Source: Lunularia cruciata (taxonomy: Eukaryota > Streptophyta > Marchantiopsida > Lunulariales > Lunulariaceae). From it: 64,000 nt of DNA. Positions 56,403 through 64,000 of this stretch are shown here, piece after piece. Position 1 is the stretch's first letter; each line of letters begins with the position of its first letter. The notes under the pieces are model-generated. The model searched no databases. It was not told the DNA's origin and worked only from the letters and a program-made list of their open reading frames with translations. The stretch is from the NCBI GenBank assembly GCA_948567375.1, contig OX419756.1, positions 51,040,333 to 51,104,332 of the forward strand, written 5' to 3'. The position numbers were made by a program, and so were the translations under genes.

Positions 56403-57515
56403 ACTCTCCACTTCCATTCTCTTACTTAGTCCCACTTCATATTTCACTTTCCTTTTGGAATGGACTCCTCTTTGAATGGTCACCCTCTTCTCCTCCTTCT
56501 TTGGAACTTCATCTTCAGGTCTCGAGTTACATTCTTCCTCCATTTCCAGCTTTCCTTCTTCCTCCTTGAGTACCAATTGAATCTCTACTCCATTGTCAGT
56601 CTTGCTGCTTGCTTCACCACTTTGCAACGTGAACTCAGGTTCTTCCTCCTTATGTGAGTCTTCTAACTTGTACTTGGCTTTGCCTTCTTATTCTTCACCC
56701 AATGACGCGATTACCACTAAGTCTTTCCTCGGGTTCATCTTCTTGGTCTTCCAAGGTCTCGTCACTGCTACTTCTTCCTCTCCTTCCCGTCGACTCCTCT
56801 TCTTTGACTTCAGAGTGTTCACTTTCAATTGCACACTCTGCCCCGTTTGTGTGTACTACTTGTTATAGCTCCTTATCTATGAGATGTATTGCTGCTCCTT
56901 TGCATCAACATCTCTTCTCAAATTGGGGTGGAAGTTCAACACCATCTTGTATCTCTCTGCCATGTTCAACAAATTCAGTCCCAAGTAGAAGTGGGTTGCA
57001 AATGGCACAATGTAGTGTGGAGGCAACTTGTCCCGTAAGGTCCACACCATTTGTCTTGTACGATGATGAAAACACTTTTCCCAATTGATTGGTTCCCCTA
57101 CAAACATCTTATGGAAGAACACCGCTTGATATTTCATCACATAAGTAGTTTGCTCTAGCTTCAAGATAGCCATCATTGCACTTATGATGCCTCTCCTTAC
57201 AGGGTCCTTATAGCTCTCAACCTTGTACCCATTCTTTGTGCACTTTGAAGAGAAGGTATCTCTCACTTCTTGGGTTTCTTCAGCTACCTCTCCTTTCCCC
57301 AAGAATGTAGCTCCTTGCTCTTTACCCGCCTCTCTTCTGAGTACTAACCTCCAATCTGACTTTGTCCAACGAGCCGGATTTCCTCTCTTATCTTTGGGCC
57401 CATTGAGACATTTACTCTTGATGATCTCAATCATGAAATGTAGAAAGCTAATGTTCCGATTCCATGCCAAGAATGTGATCCAAAGCCTGCTCAAGACTTC
57501 AATTATGGCAATCAT
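56403..57515 (-). pseudogene. N-family protein, N-terminal half (Nc)
   Basis: Best-preserved N-family coding: open from 57515 to 56877 on the minus strand, 212 residues. Blocks: EVLSRLWITFLAWNRN, WTKSDWRLVLRREAG, KNGYKVESYKDPVRRGI, MAILKLEQTTYV, WTLRDKLPPHYIVPFATHFY, LGLNLLNMAERYKMVLNFHP. It then continues into Glu/Lys-rich sequence (56301-56627). No transposase, RT or integrase signature. Predicted soluble. Not recognised. Confidence 0.7.
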
Positions 57516-58156
57516 ATCTTATCTTTGAATCGCATGATTTCTCACTACAAATTTTGAGTTCTTCTTCCCACCTCCCATCTTACTATCCTCTTCTCTAGAT
57601 TGGTGGCTACTCTTCTGACTGATTCTTGGACTAACTCTCCTGACTTCCTCTCAGGACACCAGCACATCTCTTACTTCACTTCCTTTCCCATGATCTCCCT
57701 TAAGATTACTCCTTAATGGCGATGGAAGATTACTTGTCATCTCTTTGTCTTTATCTCGAGTCTTACAGTGGCACGCCTTCTCTGTCTTTCTTCACTTTGA
57801 GTTTCTACCAAGAAATCACACCTCTTTCATGCTCCTATCATTGTCAATTTTCTGCCACTCATAGGCCAGCCATTTTTGTGTGCGGTACCTTCTTGAATGT
57901 CCAACCCCAAAGGAAAGTTGTTACAATGTCTTTGCCTCGGGTTGAGCACCCCCGAGCCAAAGTCTCCTTACTTCGGGTTGAATGTTGACAAAGCCAATCT
58001 GAGTACTTCATCTTTTGACACAAAGTCACTTTACCTTGGATTACAACCCACCCAGATACCATTCTTTGCCTTTTGATGTCATATAGGCACAATATGACTT
58101 CTTCTGTACACTTCTTCTCCAAAAATAAAAAAAAAAACAAAAATGTGGGTACTACA
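57516..58156 (-). other. 5' non-coding part of Nc
   Basis: About 640 bases upstream of the N protein, matching the same part of Na and Nb less closely. Contains a homopolymer run (A12, 58125-58137 on the plus strand) next to the terminus. Confidence 0.6.
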
Positions 58157-58860
58157 GTTGCACTTCAAATAATCTGCAGGATGAAAAGAGGTAGGAAATC
58201 TCTCCCTTTCTTCCTTGGTTAGGAGATTTTTCCCCATGTAGTAGTGAATTGCAAAAGGAGCAATGTAGGTGGCTCCTCTTTCATGTTCAAAATCTCAATG
58301 CAAGAGCTTGCACTGCTTGTCAAACATTTTGGCCCAATCTAAAGGCTCTATGTATACATATAATCAAAGAACATTGAAAGGCCATTTGTGAACTAGGTGG
58401 TTCATTTTTGTTTGAAAGGCTTTATAAATACTTCTACTATGGCTCTTCAGGCAAGATCCTTGTAAATAGCTACACTCCTCAATTGTTATTGGAACGCTTA
58501 TTGTTAAAGTAGCTCTTGACCTCAAGGATTAGCTCCTTGTCTATGAATTTAGTATCTATTGTCATTGCTACTACCACCCAACATCTGGGCCAAGTACCAT
58601 TTTCCAATGGTCCTTAGCCCTACATCCTCCTTGAAGTCCTTTTTCTCTTGCCTCTTATCTCATGGATCATATGAAAGTCTAAGAATTCTCAATTCTAGAG
58701 TAGGAATCCCACATGCGTACTTCTAATAACATCTATCTTGCAATATATTGGCCATTTCTTCATAGTAAGGGATCTAAAGATGGCCTCAAGAGCCTTCATG
58801 TAAGTCTTAGGAATGACTCCCAAAGTTCTTGCACACAAAAGAATGTTATGAGCTATTGAT
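58157..58860 (-). pseudogene. Nd, proximal part
   Basis: Minus-strand coding remnant homologous to the N-terminal half of the N protein: RGATYIAPFAIHYYMGKNLL aligns with PHYIVPFATHFYLGLNLL. It begins directly at the right duplication of Nc. Its 5' terminus was not found. Confidence 0.55.
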
Positions 58861-59663
58861 GTACTCCGCCAAATGCCTTACTTCACTCCAAGTACTTGAG
58901 ATCACATAGAATGCTACTCTCAGAAACAACTCTAAGTACTCACTACTTCACAAAAATTTGCAGGGCACTTGATCAGCTAGGCATATAGATTGATTTGCAA
59001 AAGTACCACTACAAGCTAAGCACTTCAATTTATACACCCAAATCTTGGTCACTACTCAACACTTTGGTGATTATAGAGTAAGTAGGCACTTGCCATTATC
59101 CAAGCAAAGATATTTGCATGTGAAGTCACTCTTCCACATGCTGAAAATCCTTTTTACAACCACTTTCTCCTATACCACACTTGCCCACCTAGTGCCAACG
59201 GTTATCTCGTGGGTAATGGTCCTTGGTAGCAATTGCCAATAGAGGTAAGTGCCATTGGCGGCAAGTTCAAATTGCAGTAGCACTTCCCTTTGAGTGCCAA
59301 TGATGGAACTTGGCACTCAACCTGTATGTCTCACCTATTGACACTCTAAGTGCTAACATCTTGCAAGCACTCCAAATGATCCTTCAACACTTTGAGTGTT
59401 GTTCCACTGTCAAGCACTTGGGGTCATTCTACACCTCTCTAAGTGCTTCTTATATCTTTTGTGATATAGCTTTGCTTGCTACTATGATACTTGGCCTTGT
59501 AGCCCATTTGGCCTCCAAACTCATTCTTCTTGTCAACATTTGGGATTATTCTACATCACTTTGAGTGCTTCTCCTATCCTAGCTTGCCAAGGTCATTCCT
59601 CCAAGTACCTCTCCATTTGAGGCACTTCTCTCAATAATTAAATCATTCCCTTTGTTTCTCTTA
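58860..59663. other. S segment, right part (AGTGC/GCACT-rich)
   Basis: No gene. About a dozen AGTGC or GCACT words between 59230 and 59664, in both orientations, mostly inside AAGTGCTT, GAGTGCC and AGCACTT. It ends at AGCACTTAA (59664-59672), which also occurs at 25780-25788 at the left edge of the stack. Confidence 0.45.
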
Positions 59664-60286
59664 GCACTTAAGCTTGATATGATCAACAAAAGAAAATTTT
59701 GAAGAAATGAGAGCACCATAGTATGCTTGTAAGAAGTTTCATCATTACCTATTAGGCTACAAGTTTGTCTTCCATGTAGATCAATTTGCACTTCAATATT
59801 TGGTCAAGAAGCCAACTTATCCAATTGGATAGTATGATGGACTCTTCTTCTATACAAGTTCATAGAAAATATCCAAGTATGAAGGAGATCCTATCATGAA
59901 AATGTTAACTTCCCACCTTATATCAAGATGGAAGACTAGCCAGAAACTCAACACTATCATCCCTAATGAAGAGATCTTCCAAATCTACAAGGTACACAAA
60001 GGAGTACAAGTACCTTCATACCTTACAATGCCCTGTAGGATTGGACCCTAAGCAAAGAGGGTTTATTTTTATCATAAAATGGACATCCTAATCAATTGAA
60101 AGCAAACATTCTTTTTCTTTTTCAAGCAAACATTCATTTCAGCCATGTACAAGGATATACATGAATACATCAAGAGATATGATGCATGTCAACAAAGAGG
60201 AAGACCAAAACCAACATCACAATGGCCATTAAGACCCATTCTTCCATTAGTGTTGTTCCAAAAATGAAGAATTGACTTTGTAGGAT
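59664..60286 (+). pseudogene. RNase H end and integrase zinc domain of G3
   Basis: YACKKFHHYLLGYKFVFHVD, ALQYLVKKPTYPIG (end of RNase H), then the start of integrase with IHEYIKRYDACQQRGRPKPT (a C-x2-C with the first Cys lost) and IDFVG, the beginning of the core. Cut at 60286 by Nf. Confidence 0.8.
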
Positions 60287-61826
60287 TGTAATAATCCAAC
60301 AAACACTAAATTAAAATACTTTGGTGAGTAAAAGATCATTTCCACAAGGACATGGGTTGAAAATGATGAATACTCATGAAAATGTTACAATTGAGCCCTT
60401 TATATTTACTATTTTACTTCTTGAGTAGAGATGACTCCCAAACAAGGACAATGCCACCAAGAAGGTACATTGTGGAAATAACAAAGAAAATAATCACTTA
60501 CATAGGCTTGAGTTCCTACAATGGTTCCTTGACACTCTCTAGAAGATCTTTATCTTCATTGAAATTACCTTTTGTCCCCAATTCTTGAATAGGCATCTTC
60601 TGGTTACATTTGGGGAAGAGCACTCAAGATGAACATATTGCTGATTGCCCACATTGGCATCTCTAAGATTCTTTCCTTCTTGGCTCTTGGTTTCTTCTTC
60701 TTCTTCTTTTGGTGGTTCCTTTGATGCCTCTTCTTCTTGGTCAGAATTGGATCATTCATTCCTTCAAGTATGGAGGTCCTAGCCCATTGAACACATTTTA
60801 CATCTTTTGCAGATGAGTGTGGAAGATCTGTCCCTAATCGACCAAGCGTTCAAAAAACAAGAGCTCAAAGAAAACAACATGGAAGTTCATAAGATAGGTG
60901 GTTCATTGGGGATTGAAGATCTGTATCAAAGCCCCAATAATCTCTCTTTGGTTTGGGTTCTTATAACCGGTCACTGGCTATCCATTAGTGGGATGCTTAT
61001 CATGAGCAAAGGCTTTATTGATTCTCTCATGCATTGTGCTATTCAAGTTGAACCGAGACTTGAAGGTTTAATACCTTGCTACTCTTTGCTCTCTTCCCAT
61101 TGTTTTTCTCCAATAGAAAGGTGTCCATGTCCTTCTATTTGCTCTCAGCCCGCCCCAAAGCTCTAGAGCCATAGCACCCAAAGTAATTCTACAAAGAAAG
61201 CTAACTCTCCACCTCTACAATGCCACTCTTTGGGCAGCCATTTCCCACATATCAATAGTTGGGTCTTCAAACTAAGAGTGTCCTTGGAAACCCAAGCGGA
61301 AGTGGTGTTCACCATTCTGCTAGTAATTGATATTCCTCACAAAGCAACTCTTGATTTCTCCTCTACTCACTTGGTTTGCAAGAAGCAATTTTTTTTAAAT
61401 AGTGGAATAGCTTTAGGAATTTTGAAACCTTTCCATTGCAATTAGTGGATTTCCCTTCCCTTCCCTTCTTGGAACAGTCTTTAATCGCCCATCACTCTCT
61501 ACGTGTGTGAGGTGTCTTTGCATGTCATCAAAATCTATGACCATTGGCCATTCTTCACCAAAGAGTCAGCCATCTCCTCCACAAATAGTCCACCTCAATT
61601 TGCAAAGACAAAGGTCCAAGATTTGGAAGAGAAAGTTTTGTCTTCACTATAAGTGGTGACCACTATTTATGAAGAGTCTTATCTTGTGAAGATACCATCT
61701 TCTAAAGACAATGTCTTCACCCAAATATCAAGTTTTGCATTTTCCTCCCTAATAATAGGAATTCTGCCCTTCACTCTAGCCAAAATTAAGAAAAGTATAA
61801 CAAAGTAAGAAATTTTGAATTTCACA
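60287..61826 (-). mobile_element. Nf: short N-related insertion in G3 integrase
   Basis: The first 110 bases (TGTAATAATCCAACA, GGTGAGTAA, ATCATTTCC, GTTACAAT) align with the 3' end of Na read in the same direction. The right end is TTTCACA. GAT(T) borders both sides, a weak duplication. 1.54 kb, so a deletion derivative or a diverged relative. The open plus-strand frame 60807-61166 has no known domain. Confidence 0.5.
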
Positions 61827-62480
61827 GATTTTGGTCTCCATAGATTATGCCATGAAGATGGTAGAAGTTGATGCTACGAGATGAGATGATGTTGACAACA
61901 TCACATAGTTCTTCTTCCACAACATCATCTTCAAATATGGATATCCATTGGATCTCATAAGCAATCAAGGAATACACTTCCTAAACAATCTACTAGAGGC
62001 CCTCATGAAATACTTTTAGATTAAGCACCGAAAGACCATGCCATACAAGCCAAAGGAAGACTATCTCACAAATAAAGCTTATGGCTTATTGTACAAGATC
62101 CTCAAGGTGATGGTGAACTATGGTTTCCATTGAGATATAAAGTTGCCCGCAACCTTGTGGGCATATCAGACTCTTAGAGAAGATTACGACAAAGCAAACA
62201 CCTTACTTCCTTATGTATGGTTTACATCCAATCTGGCCAGTAAAATTTAGGATACCAACATATAGAATTCTCTACAAAGACCACATGTTCAAGAAAGATA
62301 ATTAGGATGCTTATATCCAACAGTTGATGTTCTTGGAGGAGAAGAGAAATGATTCTTATATGACCTCAAAGGAACATCAATAGCAAAGGAAAGAGCATCA
62401 CAACAAGAAGATCCAACATGTGCAAGTAATTGATGGTGATCTAGTCCTCCTACATGATAATAGGCACTTACTATTTCCAA
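61827..62480 (+). pseudogene. Integrase core of G3
   Basis: ILVSIDYAMKMVEVDATR (first Asp), then GYPLDLISNQGIHFLNNLLE, where the second Asp is Asn, and IKHRKTMPYKPKEDYLTNKA, with the Glu region changed, followed by LPATLWAYQTL. Gypsy integrase, inactive. Confidence 0.85.
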
Positions 62481-62574
62481 GTAAGTTGCATTTACAATGG
62501 ATGGTAAGTAGGGAGTAGATAAGATTTACCACAACGGGTCACTATAGTTGTCTGATTTAGAAGTTAATATCTTC

Positions 62575-62610
62575 ATTATCCAAGTAAGTAAGTAAGTAAG
62601 TAAGTAAAGA

Positions 62611-62675
<65 letters not shown>

Positions 62676-62720
62676 ATACATACATAATATAATAATAATA
62701 ATACTAATACTAATAAATCA
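62575..62720. repeat. Microsatellite block before the G3 3' LTR
   Basis: (AAGT)n from about 62581, then (AAT)n followed by (ATT)n, which together form a self-complementary run at 62611-62675, then ATAC and AAT repeats. Confidence 0.95.
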
Positions 62721-62760
62721 TAATCATAAAAATAGATAAATAAATAAATGAGGGAGTATA

Positions 62761-64000
62761 TGATGATCCACCTTTTCCTAAATAAATTGAATTTCTTAAA
62801 AATTTAGTTTTATAAGGTAACTACAAGAAAAGCATAACTAGGATACCAATATGGATGTCCATATGATAAATCCTTTTATAAACTCTTCACAATGTTGGGA
62901 TGGCAAAGGAAATGACACAAAACTTCCAATCATTCCCGTCAGAATGATCAACAAAGACAAGAGTCCTTGTGTTTATGTAGCATAATAAAAGTTGTGAGTT
63001 TTTATTGTGACTATTGCTGCCTACACAAAACATCCAATACAAATGATTCTTGCAGGATACAAAGAGGATGAATATCATATTTACTAAGTTCTTTCATTAC
63101 AAACTATGAACATCCGTATTCCACTATCAAGCAAAGTGCCATGGACATTCATGCACCCCGCAATAGATGCCAAAGAATAGATCTCTAACCATACCATGTC
63201 AAACAACATGCAATGGGACTTGACCACAATCTCTTGCCAACTGCCTCAATGGCCAAAGGACAAAGCATTATGACAAAAACTATAAAGTGTGCACTCACCT
63301 TGCGAGAAAGAACTTTTCATTTTCAGTTTTCAACTTCTTGCAATTTGTCATGTAGGCATCCATCCTTGCTCCTAGAAGGATTTTCTTTTATTAATAGAGT
63401 ACACAAATGAGAGAATTTGTCTAAGAAGGTGTTGGGTACAAGATTTATTATAGGACTCAAAGAATCAATGATGGTACGTCCATCCTTGCTCCTAGAAGGA
63501 TTTGCTTTTATCAATAGAGTGCAAAAATGAGAGAATTTGTATAAGGGGCTGTTGGGGACAAGGTTTATTATGGGATTTAAAGAATCAATGATGGTATGTC
63601 CATCCTTGCTCCTAGAAGGATTTGCTTTTATCAATAGATTGAAAAAAGGAGAGAATTTGTGTAAGAGGGTGTTGGGGACAAGGTAGATAATAACACTCAA
63701 AGAATCATTAATGGTAGCATGTACCATGAAGGTGAGGGACAAGGTGAGACAAGAGACTTGAAGAAGTTTACCAATCTTTAGATCTATGCCTTCAATGCAA
63801 GACTCAAATACCAAAAAGAAAAGGAAGACAAGCAACCTATGAGAATATGAGGCAAGTTGTCCAACAAACTGCAAAGTAAAAAATAATCTAAAGGACAAAC
63901 CAGATGGGTCTGCTTGCAACAATCAGACATATGGTATCTCAACTTTTGAACCAATTAGAATGCATTGCCAACAAGAATCCCCAAATTATGAAGATGAAGG
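62761..64000 (+). repeat. 3' LTR of G3, running off the window
   Basis: TGATGATCCACC at 62761, matched to the 5' LTR at 14964 up to the window end. A TATA-like TATAAAG is at about 63283. It carries a triplicated 120-bp unit not present in the 5' LTR. Confidence 0.85.
63361..63720. repeat. Three 120-bp tandem units inside the G3 3' LTR
   Basis: CATCCTTGCTCCTAGAAGGA starts at 63361, 63481 and 63601, exactly 120 bp apart. The 5' LTR has one such unit (near 15561). The array opens a 199-residue minus-strand frame (63323-63922) that is a by-product. Confidence 0.95.

Larger units (their letters stand above)
40866..58156 (-). mobile_element. Nc: N-family element split by G1c
   Basis: On the minus strand it starts TGTAGTACCCACA at 58156 and ends TGGGTTGTCATA at 40866. 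Flanks: GTTGT (40861-40865) and GTTGC (58157-58161), a near-perfect 5-bp duplication. Removing G1c leaves about 3.77 kb, the same length as Na and Nb. The N-terminal coding half lies at 56403-57515 and the coiled-coil half at 41600-42832. Confidence 0.88.
14964..64000 (+). mobile_element. G3: Tat/Athila-like gypsy element, shattered by nested insertions
   Basis: Outermost element of the nest. Pieces in order: 5' LTR 14964-17366, PBS 17367-17383, gag 17990-18900, protease 20060-20450, RT 20603-21861, [Nb], RT/RNase H link 25729-25780, [stack of insertions], RNase H and integrase N-part about 59664-60286, [Nf], integrase 61827-62480, 3' LTR 62761 to beyond the window. The protein reads through the Nb site when the AAGCC duplication is collapsed. 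The long LTR and the tRNA-Asp-like PBS are hallmarks of the Tat/Athila/Ogre lineage. That 14964 and 62761 belong to one element is an inference from matched LTRs and complementary missing domains. Confidence 0.7.

Noticed and set aside
60807-61166. 119-residue open frame in Nf as a captured gene
   Set aside because: It has no recognised domain and no second copy in the window. The open length is modest for AT-rich sequence of this size.
63323-63922. 199-residue minus-strand frame with three similar repeats
   Set aside because: It lies inside the 3' LTR of G3 and exists only because of the 120-bp (40-codon) triplication. The 5' LTR does not keep it.
1-64000. tRNA, rRNA or intact host genes
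   Set aside because: No cloverleaf with an A/B box pair, no rRNA-like stretch and no intron-exon structure with a recognisable host protein was found on reading. A tRNA scan and a protein search would be decisive.

Overview
The window is repeat-dominated nuclear DNA of a land plant with a large genome. A gymnosperm or fern would fit, but the species cannot be fixed from this sequence. I see no intact host gene, no tRNA or rRNA gene and no CRISPR array. Almost everything is old, stop-riddled mobile DNA, and most of it can be ordered into one deep nest by following broken reading frames and short target-site duplications.

Three Ty3/gypsy-type families are present. G1 occurs three times: G1a (minus, 1-2952, cut by the window edge), G1b (plus, 30535-40560, the most complete) and G1c (plus, 42833 to about 56350, itself interrupted). 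G2 is minus-strand, about 3952-14112. G3 is a Tat/Athila/Ogre-like element on the plus strand, with a 2.4-kb 5' LTR at 14964-17366, a recognisable PBS, and its 3' LTR starting at 62761 and running off the window. A separate family, N, is about 3.1-3.9 kb long. It has TG...CA ends, imperfect TGTGGTACCCA-type terminal inverted repeats, 4-5 bp target-site duplications, no LTRs that I can see, and one long coiled-coil protein. Copies are Na (9430-13175), Nb (21862-25728), Nc (40866-42832 plus about 56351-58156) and Ne (26012-29154), with fragments Nd and Nf.

The main discovery is G1. Between its aspartic protease and its reverse transcriptase, in the same reading frame, lies a complete DNMT3-like cytosine-5 DNA methyltransferase domain (about 35300-36270 in G1b and 47170-48110 in G1c). 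Directly after the integrase, where chromoviruses carry a chromodomain, the polyprotein ends in a canonical C4HC3 PHD finger (39577-39711 and 56132-56266). The order is gag (two CCHC knuckles) - protease - methyltransferase - RT - RNase H - integrase - PHD. This suggests a retroelement with its own DNA-methylation writer and histone-tail reader. All copies here are dead; many stops are CAG/CAA to TAG or TGG to TAG/TGA changes, as expected from deamination of methylated cytosine.

Layout. 1-2952: G1a. 2953-3951: unassigned sequence plus a dispersed repeat. 3952-14112: G2 interrupted by Na. 14113-14963: nothing recognised. 14964-64000: G3, split by Nb in the RT/RNase H region, by a stack between about 25780 and 59664, and by Nf in the integrase (60287-61826). 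The stack, outside in, is an AGTGC/GCACT-rich segment S holding Ne and Nd; Nd is split by G1b and by Nc; Nc is split by G1c; G1c is split by a 4.7-kb insert X (50413-55104) that carries a 1.3-kb tandem array. This makes up to six insertion levels.
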